Assembly (NCBI GenBank): GCA_016713175.1
Contig: JADJPQ010000001.1
Location: forward strand, 186,001-250,000
Direction of reading: 5' to 3'
From: Planctomycetota bacterium
Lineage (GTDB): Bacteria > Planctomycetota > UBA1135 > UBA2386
DNA: 64,000 nucleotides
This document shows, piece after piece, positions 1 to 7,196 of this stretch (the first letter of the stretch is position 1; every line of letters starts with the position of its first letter). The notes beneath the pieces are model-generated. The model did no database searches. It was not told where the DNA came from and saw nothing but the letters and a program-made list of their open reading frames with translations. Both the position numbers and the translations under genes were made by a program.

Positions 1-85
1 CCGTGGTTTCCTGTGGGTGCGCGGTCAGGTTCTGGCCGAGGGCGCACGCGGCGGTCAGCACGATGGCGATGGGAAGAGATTGCAT
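1..85 (-). CDS. N-terminus of a secreted protein, cut by left edge
   Basis: Reading leftwards from an ATG at 85, the frame stays open to the window edge and encodes about 28 residues that look like a signal peptide: a short start, a hydrophobic core rich in Ile, Val, Leu and Ala, and an Ala-Cys-Ala-Leu-Gly-Gln cleavage-like region. Other secreted proteins in this window begin the same way. Nothing of the mature protein is visible, so no function can be given. It is divergent from the glycosylase that starts at 174. Confidence is moderate because only a short stretch is seen. Confidence 0.5.
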   Translation of the reverse strand, partial: MQSLPIAIVLTAACALGQNLTAHPQETT

Positions 86-173
86 GGTTGGTTTCCGTGG
101 TGGAAGAGATCCCTGACCATAGCTGCCGGTGGCCATTGCGATTGTCCCGAGGCTGTGGCGATGATCGCGGTGC

Positions 174-710
174 ATGTCGCGAATGCGAGCCCTCGGCTTC
201 CCGCCCGTTGCCGACGAACAGGCGCGGGTGCTCGTCGTCGGCTCGATGCCAGGGCAGGCATCGTTGACGGCGGCGCAGTACTACGCGCACCCACGCAACG
301 CGTTCTGGCCGATCCTGTCGGCGATCTGCGGCGTGCCACCGACGGCGCCCTACGAACGGCGGCTTGCGGCGCTCCGTAGTTGCGGCATCGCGCTGTGGGA
401 CGTGCTGCACGCGTGCGTGCGGCCCGGCAGCCTCGACGCCGACATCGACGAGTCGACGATCGTCGTCAACGACTTCGCGGCCTTCCTCGCGACGCATCCG
501 CGGGTCCGAACCGTGCTGTGCAACGGCGGCAAGGCGTTCGCTTCATGGCGGCGGCATGTGCAGCCGACGCTGTCGCGCGTGGAGTTGACGGTGCGGCGAC
601 TGCCGTCGACCAGCCCGGCGCACGCGGCGCGTTCGTTTGCCGACAAGCTCGCGACCTGGCGCGTGGCGCTGGCCGACGCGCGAGAACCGAAACCGGCGCT
701 TCAGTCCTGA
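174..710 (+). CDS. DNA-deoxyinosine glycosylase (UDG family 6 type)
   Basis: Predicted monofunctional DNA glycosylase that removes hypoxanthine (deaminated adenine) from DNA in base-excision repair. The 178-aa product has the family layout: GSMPGQAS at residues 23-30, followed by YYAHPRNAFWPI at 36-47 (the active-site loop with the Asn that marks family 6), a central NGGKA segment near 117-121, and the C-terminal LPSTSPAH loop at 143-150 that enters the minor groove. Length is normal for the family. The start used is the first of two in-frame ATGs (174 and 183); neither has a strong ribosome-binding site. It stands alone, convergent with the following gene, whose 3' end it overlaps by 10 bp. 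Substrate preference within the UDG superfamily is inferred from motifs. Confidence 0.85.
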   Translation: MSRMRALGFPPVADEQARVLVVGSMPGQASLTAAQYYAHPRNAFWPILSAICGVPPTAPYERRLAALRSCGIALWDVLHACVRPGSLDADIDESTIVVNDFAAFLATHPRVRTVLCNGGKAFASWRRHVQPTLSRVELTVRRLPSTSPAHAARSFADKLATWRVALADAREPKPALQS

Positions 711-1651
711 CGGCCGAGCCAGAAGGTGTGTTCGATCGTGGTCGGCACCTGTGCTGCCGGCACGGCCACGCGCTCGTCGTCGACGAGCAGGACGCCACAG
801 GCGCGCACCAGCGTGAATGCGACGAAGCCGCCGCCGTCGCTGGCCACCCGTTCGCGCACATCGGTGCACTCGTGCGCCAGCAGGTCGTCGGGAATGCCGA
901 GGAAGCGCACGCGCAGCCGATGGTCCTGATGGGCGTTGTCGATGGCGATGCGCAGGCACAGCCGCGGCGCGCTGTCGCGGCCGGTGAACGTCACGCGGCA
1001 CGGGAACCCCGCGGCGCGGCGGCCCAGCCGGCCGGCGAGCTGCAGTTCGGAGTAGCCAGCACCGGTGACGAAACGCGTCGCCTGCAGGAACTGCGCCGAG
1101 AACAGCCGCGGCCGTTCGTCTTCGCGGCCGACGAAGCCATCGAGCGTGCCGAGCTCGGCGCGTGCCTCGAAGCGCAGGCAATTGGCGGAGTGGACATCGC
1201 GGTCGCGATCGACGAACAGCACGCCTTCCTTCCGCGAGAACCGGATCCGCGGGCCGGCACTGGTGACCAGCAGGTCCTTGCGCTTCCTCAGTTCCTTGCC
1301 GGTGACGACCTCGACACGCGTCGGCTCGTCGGGCGGTGGCGGCGGTGCGGGCAACGCCGGTGCCAGGGCGATCGCTTCTTCGAGGGCAACGGCGAAGCCG
1401 CGGGCGACGCCATCTTGCACGGTGCCCGCCTGCAGGTCGGGTCGGGCCTCGGTCAGCAGGTGCTGCAAGTGTGCGCGTGCCGCCGCCGATCGGGCGGCCG
1501 CGGCCTGCGCGCGCCACAGCAGCAACTTCAGGTCGATGCGGGCGTCGCGAGCACCGCCGCCCGGCAGCGCGAACGTCTGCCCGGCGCGTGCGGCGGCGAT
1601 GGCCGGCACGTTCGCCAGCGTGGCGGCGGCACGATCCGGATGCGAACTCAA
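701..1651 (-). CDS. Hypothetical protein with a glycosidase-like beta domain
   Basis: A 316-aa protein not assigned to a family with confidence. The N-terminal 100 residues are Ala-rich and helical. The C-terminal 200 residues are beta-rich and include the stretch CLRIAIDNAHQDHRLRVRF, which resembles the C-terminal beta-sandwich of GH38 alpha-mannosidases, where a similar phrase about 'IDN...DHRLRV' occurs. No catalytic domain of that family is present. The start is a TTG that overlaps the TGA stop of the upstream methyltransferase gene (TTGA, 1648-1651), so the two are probably translationally coupled. Neither a signal peptide nor a membrane segment is seen. Function unknown. Confidence 0.6.
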   Translation of the reverse strand: MSSHPDRAAATLANVPAIAAARAGQTFALPGGGARDARIDLKLLLWRAQAAAARSAAARAHLQHLLTEARPDLQAGTVQDGVARGFAVALEEAIALAPALPAPPPPPDEPTRVEVVTGKELRKRKDLLVTSAGPRIRFSRKEGVLFVDRDRDVHSANCLRFEARAELGTLDGFVGREDERPRLFSAQFLQATRFVTGAGYSELQLAGRLGRRAAGFPCRVTFTGRDSAPRLCLRIAIDNAHQDHRLRVRFLGIPDDLLAHECTDVRERVASDGGGFVAFTLVRACGVLLVDDERVAVPAAQVPTTIEHTFWLGRQD

Positions 1652-2304
1652 CGGGCGATCTCGATCGTGTAGTGGCGGTCGCTGCTCATGGCCACGCGCG
1701 CCTGGCGCAGACCGGCGTCGTCGGCGAGCTGCTGCGCCTCAGCGAGCGTCAGTGCCGCGCAGAACGAGTTGAAGAACAGCGTGCGCTGGTAGTCGTTGGC
1801 GCCGGCGGCGTGCAGGTCGACGAGCCGCCAGGCCTCGTCCTTGCTGGCTGGCCGGTACAGATCGCGGATCAGCAGCACGCCGCCGGGCCGCAGGATCCGC
1901 GCGGCTTCGCGCAAGAACTCGAGCGGCTCCGGAATGTGGTGCAGGATCGTGTTGGACAAGACGCCGTCGAAGCTGCCATCGAAGAACGGCAGGTCCTTGA
2001 CGTCGGCGCGACCGAAATGGAGGCGATGTGCCAGCCCGAGTGCCTGGATCTTCGGGCGCGCCAGCTTCAGCATCTCGGCGGCGGCGTCGATGCCGAGAAT
2101 GCGTGGGATCGACGTCAGTTCTGCCAGCAGGATCGGGATGTCGCCGGGGCCGGTACCGAGATCGACCAGGTCGCGGACCTGCGCGCCGCCGATCGCGAGG
2201 AACCGTTCGACGACCGAACGGTTGGCCGCCGAGTGATCCATCGCCTGGTACCCCTCGGCTTCCTCGGGGGTGTCCATGTACTCGGGTTCCAGCACGCGTT
2301 GCAT
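1648..2304 (-). CDS. Class I SAM-dependent methyltransferase
   Basis: A 218-aa cytoplasmic methyltransferase of the Rossmann-fold (Methyltransf_11/25) type. Motif I reads VDLGTGPGDIPIL at about residues 44-56; the acidic residue that ends strand 2 follows in LGIDAA; post-motif segments are GRADVKDLPF and a GVLSNTILHHIPEPLEFLREAARILRPGGVLLIRD block typical of small-molecule methyltransferases. The substrate cannot be told. It is the first gene of a two-gene unit with the unknown protein at 701-1651, which starts on its stop codon. The other side is divergent from the secreted beta-helix protein. Confidence 0.8.
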   Translation of the reverse strand: MQRVLEPEYMDTPEEAEGYQAMDHSAANRSVVERFLAIGGAQVRDLVDLGTGPGDIPILLAELTSIPRILGIDAAAEMLKLARPKIQALGLAHRLHFGRADVKDLPFFDGSFDGVLSNTILHHIPEPLEFLREAARILRPGGVLLIRDLYRPASKDEAWRLVDLHAAGANDYQRTLFFNSFCAALTLAEAQQLADDAGLRQARVAMSSDRHYTIEIAR

Positions 2305-2470
2305 GGCGCCGATCTTGGCGGGCGTGCGTGCTGCCCGCCAGCGCGGAGCCGCAGGAAGGACGCAACGGTCTGTTGTCGTGCCGGATTCCTGCCACAGCCG
2401 TCGGGAGGACGGACGCTTGGCTGCGCCGTCGCCTCCGCGGCGGCTTCAAACAACCATTCGAGGACTCACC

Positions 2471-4243
2471 GTGCGACTCCGTGCCTGGCTGCTGCCGACC
2501 GTTCTTGCGACCACCCTGCATGCCACCGATCACCGGCTCTCCGCGTGGGGCGGGCTCCCAGGCGATGGTGTCGATGACACGCAGGCCCTGATCTCGGCCC
2601 TGGCGGCCTTGCAGGATGGCGACCGGCTGTTCTGCGAGGCCGGCATCTACGATCTGTTCCTGACGCAGTCGCCGCAGGCACTCACCATCTCGAACCGACG
2701 CCGGATCGCGATCCACGGCAATGGCGCGACGTTCCTGCTGCACCGGTTCGACATCGCCACCGTCCCGACGGTGCAGTATCCGGGCGGCGGGCTGTTCGTG
2801 TTCAACCAGTGCGCGGCAGTGACCGTGGATGACCTGACGGTGGACATGGCGCGGGCACCGTTCTCCAACGGCACGGTCGTGCAGTCGTACACCAGCGGTG
2901 GCTACCGCTACGTCGATGTCCGGTTCGAACCCGAGTTTCCGGTGCACACCGGCATGCGCGTCGAGGCATTCCACCGGCACACTCCTGGCGGTCTGCCTTG
3001 GGGCAAGGGCTGCGATCTCTATCTGTCGACGCAGCCGACGATCACCATGCCGGTGGCGAACGACCCGCAGCGGTTGCGGATCCGTCTGTCCGGCTCGCCG
3101 ACGATCGGCGTCAACGAGAAAGCGTCCGTCCGCCATCGGGTCTATGGCTACAACGCCCTGACCTTCCTCAACACCACGGGCATCACGGTCGCCGGCGTCG
3201 TCGTGCACACGGTGCCTGGCATGGGGATCTTCACTGCGGGCTGCAGCGACATCACGGTGTCAGGGCTGCAGGTGATCAAGAAGCCAGGCTCGGCGCGTCT
3301 GTGGTCGACGACCGCGGATGCCACGCACTTCGTGGCCACGTCCGGACTCCTGAGTCTGACGAACAACCTGTTCGAGTCCATGGGCGACGACGGCTGCAAC
3401 GTGCACGGGGTCTACTCGACCGTGGTCGGTCCGGCACCGGCACCCAATGTCGTGCGGCTCGGCCCACCGACGGGCATCACTTCCCAGTTCATGGCGTATG
3501 CGGCCGGTGACAGCATCGAGTTCTGCAATGCCAGCACGCTGGTGCCGGTGGCGACGGCCACGGTCGTGTCGTCGGGTCCGGTGGCCGGAACGCCGTGGCA
3601 CGACGTCGTGCTCAATGGCGCCGCGCCGTCGCTGCCGAGCTCGGCGCTGGCCACCAACCTGACGCGGATCCCGACCGTCTCGATCCTCGGCACGACTTCG
3701 CGCCATCATCGCGGTCGCGGCATCCTGATCCAGGCGCGCAACGTCACGGTCGACGGCTGCACGCTGGCCGGTTGCACCGGGCCCGGCATCAACGTCACCT
3801 GCGACGGCAAGACGTTCTACGAGTCGATCGGGACCCGCGCGGTGACGATCCGCAACTGCGTGCTCGAGAGCACCAACAACGGACAGATCGGCGGCAACGG
3901 GGCCCACCTGGCCGCGATCTACGTGTTCGCCGACACGGTCCTGGGTCTCGGCGCCGCCGGACTGCATGACGGGATCGCGATCCAGGACAACATGATCCGC
4001 AACACCAACTACTCCGCGATCCACATCGGCTCGACGACCGCCACCTCGATCACCGGCAACACGTTCGACAACGTCTGCAAGTCGACGAGCGGCTTCCCGG
4101 CTGCCAGTCAGAGTCGCGCGATCTGGTTTGCCAATGCCGTGGGCGCCACGGTCACCGGCAACACCAAGGTGAACGGCGGTGGCACGGGCGTCGGGCAGGT
4201 GACGTCGACCGGCATCAACGTGTTCGGCAACACCGGCTTCTGA
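2471..4243 (+). CDS. Secreted right-handed beta-helix protein
   Basis: A 590-aa protein with a signal peptide (residues 1 to about 20, Leu/Ala-rich core) followed by a pectate-lyase-like parallel beta-helix. The N-terminal phrase GLPGDGVDDTQALISAL is the usual cap of pectin-lyase-fold proteins, and later coils show the expected spacing of Asn/Val/Thr repeats (NVTVDGCTLAGCTGPGINV, AVTIRNCVLES, GIAIQDNMIRNTNYSAIHIG, TSITGNTFDNV). The start chosen is GTG at 2471, preceded by GAGGA at 2460-2464; the open frame extends further upstream, but that part lacks a signal peptide and overlaps the divergent methyltransferase. It probably binds or cleaves an extracellular polysaccharide; catalytic residues could not be assigned. 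Confidence 0.75.
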   Translation: MRLRAWLLPTVLATTLHATDHRLSAWGGLPGDGVDDTQALISALAALQDGDRLFCEAGIYDLFLTQSPQALTISNRRRIAIHGNGATFLLHRFDIATVPTVQYPGGGLFVFNQCAAVTVDDLTVDMARAPFSNGTVVQSYTSGGYRYVDVRFEPEFPVHTGMRVEAFHRHTPGGLPWGKGCDLYLSTQPTITMPVANDPQRLRIRLSGSPTIGVNEKASVRHRVYGYNALTFLNTTGITVAGVVVHTVPGMGIFTAGCSDITVSGLQVIKKPGSARLWSTTADATHFVATSGLLSLTNNLFESMGDDGCNVHGVYSTVVGPAPAPNVVRLGPPTGITSQFMAYAAGDSIEFCNASTLVPVATATVVSSGPVAGTPWHDVVLNGAAPSLPSSALATNLTRIPTVSILGTTSRHHRGRGILIQARNVTVDGCTLAGCTGPGINVTCDGKTFYESIGTRAVTIRNCVLESTNNGQIGGNGAHLAAIYVFADTVLGLGAAGLHDGIAIQDNMIRNTNYSAIHIGSTTATSITGNTFDNVCKSTSGFPAASQSRAIWFANAVGATVTGNTKVNGGGTGVGQVTSTGINVFGNTGF

Positions 4244-4255
4244 TCCGCGGACGGG

Positions 4256-4867
4256 TCATTGGTCGAGGTAGCGCAGATACCAACCGTCGGCGAGCGGCGT
4301 GAAACGCTCTTCGTCCGGATCGTCGGGTCGCGGCGTCAGCGGCGGCGGCGGAACCCTGCCAGACGCGAACACGAACGACTTGCAGATGCTGCGCACCACA
4401 TTGCCACGGCGGGTCAGGCAGATCTCGAAGTCGTAGCCGGCGCCGTCGAAAGCGTGATCGACCAGGCGGTACGAACCGATGGCTCGCATCAGCTTGCCGT
4501 ACTCCGCATCCCGTTCCGGCGACAGGCTCATGTCGGCGAGTACCGCGGCGCGGTCAGAAACGGTCAGGTTGCGTCGGGACTCGTGCCAGACACCTCCAGA
4601 TCGCCACCAGGAGCCGATGTTGTCGGTACCCAGCGTGCCCAGCCGCCGGTTCTCCTGCCACAGGATGCGCAGTCGTTCGAGCTCCGGGCGATGGGCGTGG
4701 AACGTCGCGATCAGTTCGGCATCGGTCGCATCGCGGAAGCCGTCGGCCGGGTCGTCGAACCAGCCCTGGAAGAGCAGCCAGGGCAGCAGCAGCCACACCA
4801 AGAGCATGCCGATCGCGACGAGCATCGGCATCATCAGCAGGGCGGTGAGCGCGCGGCGGCTGGACAC
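4256..4867 (-). CDS. Membrane-anchored hypothetical protein
   Basis: A 203-aa protein from a GTG at 4867. Residues 6-32 form one long hydrophobic segment (Leu/Met/Val/Ile/Trp-rich), so it is probably anchored with the rest outside or in the periplasm. The remainder has no motif recognised here; it carries an ERLRILWQENRRLG helix, a stretch resembling a small immunity or lipoprotein domain, and a Pro-rich segment near the end. The longer upstream frame is rejected because it would run through the divergent FRG gene. Convergent with the beta-helix gene, only 12 bp apart. Confidence 0.55.
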   Translation of the reverse strand: MSSRRALTALLMMPMLVAIGMLLVWLLLPWLLFQGWFDDPADGFRDATDAELIATFHAHRPELERLRILWQENRRLGTLGTDNIGSWWRSGGVWHESRRNLTVSDRAAVLADMSLSPERDAEYGKLMRAIGSYRLVDHAFDGAGYDFEICLTRRGNVVRSICKSFVFASGRVPPPPLTPRPDDPDEERFTPLADGWYLRYLDQ

Positions 4868-4949
4868 GGAAGCCAAGGCTACCACGGCGGTGTCGGGTGT
4901 TCGGCGACCGCCGCTTGCGCAGCGTTGCCGGCGTCGTTCTGCTGCCGGC

Positions 4950-5921
4950 ATGGCCGCGAACACGACTGGCGGGGGTCTCGAGGAACGCACGTTCGCCAGC
5001 GCCGGCGAACTGCTGGCCGCGCTCGATCTTGCCACCGCCGACTGGATGGACGCGCGCGGCGCGCACTGCCCGTGGATCTTTCGCGGCCAGAACGATGCCA
5101 ACTGGCGGCTCGAACCACCCGCATGGCGCGGCTCGCCGGTGTCGCCGCCGCCGCCGATCGCGCGCATGCTCGCGGCGCTGCGCCGGTTCCCGTTCCGCGC
5201 ACCGCCGCCGTTCGGGCACGCGGGGCCCGACCACGAACTGCTGATGCTGCGGATGGCCGAACTGGCGGTGGTCGCGGCGTTCCTGACCCTGGCCGATGAT
5301 CTCGGCATCGCCACGCCCGGTCACGATCGCGTGCCGCTGCCGTTCGATGCCACCGATCCGCAGTGGATCAGCGACGCGATCGACGTCGCGCAGCCGTACG
5401 TCTGGGATGCCGGACGGCAGATCTGGGACCTGAAGCCCGAGTCCTTCGCCGACAACGCGGCGTTTGCGCTGGCACAGCACCATCGCATTCCGACGCGGCT
5501 GCTCGACTGGACGCGCGATCCGCTGGTGGCAGCCTACTTCGCTGCCGAAGGCGCGGCTGCCGACGCCGGCCAGCTCGCCGTCTGGGCGGTGCATCGCGAC
5601 ACCGTGCGCCGTTGCCGGCAGATCACGATCTGTCGCGTGCCGCGGTCGGAGATCGAGTTCATCCACGCGCAGAGCGGGTTGTTCCTGGTGCATGTCAGCG
5701 AGGCCGGGCACTGGAACGCGCACCGGAGCTGGCCGGATCTGCTGCCGCCGCTGCTGGCGGCGCCAGGCCCACCGGTCCGCAAGTACACCCTGCCGCGCGC
5801 GCAGGCGCCGGAACTCAGCCGCATGCTGTGGCGCCGGCGGATCTCGCGTGCGCACATGATGCCGTCGTACGATTCGGTGGCGTTGGCGCTGCAGCGACAG
5901 TGGGAACTGTTGGACGGCTGA
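4950..5921 (+). CDS. FRG-domain protein
   Basis: A 323-aa cytoplasmic protein with the FRG domain, named for its Phe-Arg-Gly motif, here in CPWIFRGQNDANWRLEP at about residues 39-55. Farther on are WDLKPESFADNAAFALAQHHRIPTRLLDWTRDPLVAAYFA (around 148-187), the most conserved block of the family, and IFHAQSG-like IEFIHAQSGLFLVH. FRG proteins occur in phages, toxin-like loci and defence islands; their biochemical activity is not established. The start ATG 4950 is the first that does not collide with the divergent gene at 4867. No partner gene is next to it, so a role in defence is only a possibility. Confidence 0.8.
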   Translation: MAANTTGGGLEERTFASAGELLAALDLATADWMDARGAHCPWIFRGQNDANWRLEPPAWRGSPVSPPPPIARMLAALRRFPFRAPPPFGHAGPDHELLMLRMAELAVVAAFLTLADDLGIATPGHDRVPLPFDATDPQWISDAIDVAQPYVWDAGRQIWDLKPESFADNAAFALAQHHRIPTRLLDWTRDPLVAAYFAAEGAAADAGQLAVWAVHRDTVRRCRQITICRVPRSEIEFIHAQSGLFLVHVSEAGHWNAHRSWPDLLPPLLAAPGPPVRKYTLPRAQAPELSRMLWRRRISRAHMMPSYDSVALALQRQWELLDG

Positions 5922-5935
5922 GCGGTCGCGGGCCG

Positions 5936-6529
5936 CTATGGCCGATCGCGTGGTCGGAGCCCGCGTAGCACGGTGGCGAGATCTTTGCGGACGAAGGCCC
6001 CGAGCCGACCGTCGCCGATCAGCGTCCACTGCCGGGCCGAGCCGAACAACGCTGCCTGCAACGCGCGCGCCAGCGCGGCGACATCGCCGCGCGCCAGTTC
6101 GCCGGCTGCCATCGCATCGCGCACCAGCGTCTGGATGCCGGTCGCGAACGTCCGGGCGCCGATGCGGGCCTGCTCGGCGAAGTCGGTGTCGGCGGGATCG
6201 GCGTGCAGGAAGTCCAGCGAGTGCGCGACCTGCGCTGGTGTCGTGCCGAGGATCGCGAGAGCGTCGCCGAGCGCCAGCAGCGCGCGGAGTGGCGATCGGT
6301 GACGTTGTCGGTGCGTGACGAACAGCAACGCGTGGCCGGCGGCGGCATCGGCAGCGGCGGCCAACAGCAGCGCCCGCTTGTGGCCGTAGCGCTTGCTCAG
6401 TGCCGGCGCCGTCAGACCGCATTCGCCGGCGACCGCCGCCAGCGTCAGGCGGGCGTGGCCGACCCCGGCGATCACCCGGAAGCAGGCCATCAGGATCTCG
6501 GCGTCGGTGGCGAGGCGGGGGCGTGGCAT
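5936..6529 (-). CDS. TetR-family transcriptional repressor
   Basis: A 197-aa regulator. Residues 8-55 form the TetR helix-turn-helix (ILMACFRVIAGVG...LTLAAVAGECGLTAPALSKRYGHKRALL), and the rest is the helical ligand-binding and dimerisation part. A strong Shine-Dalgarno-like AAGGAGG lies at 6554-6560 but is about 24 nt from the ATG, and an in-frame TAG follows it, so the ATG at 6529 is the only reasonable start. The gene is divergent from a RibD-like reductase, with a perfect inverted repeat between them, so it probably represses both. Ligand unknown. Confidence 0.85.
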   Translation of the reverse strand: MPRPRLATDAEILMACFRVIAGVGHARLTLAAVAGECGLTAPALSKRYGHKRALLLAAAADAAAGHALLFVTHRQRHRSPLRALLALGDALAILGTTPAQVAHSLDFLHADPADTDFAEQARIGARTFATGIQTLVRDAMAAGELARGDVAALARALQAALFGSARQWTLIGDGRLGAFVRKDLATVLRGLRPRDRP

Positions 6530-6563
6530 CGTTGGTGAACGGTCGACAACCTACCTCCTTGCA

Positions 6564-6583
6564 AAGTGAACGGCGATTCACTT
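6564..6583. promoter_or_regulatory. TetR operator-like inverted repeat
   Basis: A perfect 7-bp inverted repeat, AAGTGAA and TTCACTT, separated by 6 bp, in the middle of the divergent region between the TetR gene (start 6529) and the reductase (start 6605). Size and position fit an operator bound by a TetR dimer that would cover both promoters. Its presence also argues that the reductase starts at 6605 and not at the upstream GTG 6566 or ATG 6587. Confidence 0.7.
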
Positions 6584-6604
6584 ACCATGAGAGTCGAGGT
6601 GCCC

Positions 6605-7126
6605 ATGACCCGAGCATTGCGCTACCAGGTTGCCACCAGTCTCGATGGCTACCTCGCCGGTCCGAACGGCGAACACGACTGGATCCCGATGGACCGAGAG
6701 ATCGACTTCGGCGCGCTGGTGTCGCGCTACGACGCGGTGCTGATCGGCCGGCGCGCGTTCGATGCCGCGATGGCGCAGTTCGGTGGCGGCGAGATGATGG
6801 GGCTCCCGACGTTCGTGGCGTCCAGGACCCGGCGCGATCGCGTGCCGCGCGGCGTCACGTGGTGGCACGGTGATGTCGTCGCGGCGGTGCGCGAACTGAA
6901 GGCCCGACGCGGCAAGGAGATCTGGTTGTTCGGCGGCGGCGAGCTGGCCGGCTCGCTGTTGGCGGCGGGCCTGGTCGACTTCGTCGAGATCGCGCAGATC
7001 CCGATCCTGCTCGGGGCTGGCGTGCCGTGGGTGGCCGGGCTGTCGCGGCGCGTACCGCTCGAGCTGATCGACAGCCGCGTCTACCGGCAGACCGGCACCG
7101 TGCTCGCCACCTACCGCGCGGGCTGA
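6605..7126 (+). CDS. Dihydrofolate reductase / RibD C-terminal family reductase
   Basis: A 173-aa NAD(P)H-dependent reductase of the RibD_C/DHFR-like fold. It shows the family pattern: ATSLDGYLAGPNGEHDW at residues 8-24, YDAVLIGRRAFDAAM near 44-58, and the nucleotide-binding GKEIWLFGGGELAGSLLAAGLVDF (about 101-124), then PILLGAGVPW. Members with this architecture are usually stand-alone and poorly characterised; a role in folate or riboflavin synthesis should not be assumed. ATG 6605 has a GAGGT ribosome-binding site at 6596-6600. Probably controlled by the divergent TetR repressor. Confidence 0.85.
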   Translation: MTRALRYQVATSLDGYLAGPNGEHDWIPMDREIDFGALVSRYDAVLIGRRAFDAAMAQFGGGEMMGLPTFVASRTRRDRVPRGVTWWHGDVVAAVRELKARRGKEIWLFGGGELAGSLLAAGLVDFVEIAQIPILLGAGVPWVAGLSRRVPLELIDSRVYRQTGTVLATYRAG

Positions 7127-7196
7127 CGCCGAGAACGCGTTCGGGCGCCGTTCGGCATTCCAGAAGGCGGTGCGGAAAAGCCGATGCCAGCGAACG

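Noticed and set aside
4950..5921. FRG protein as part of a defence system
   Set aside because: No partner gene, element boundary or toxin-antitoxin arrangement is next to it; listed only as an FRG-domain protein.
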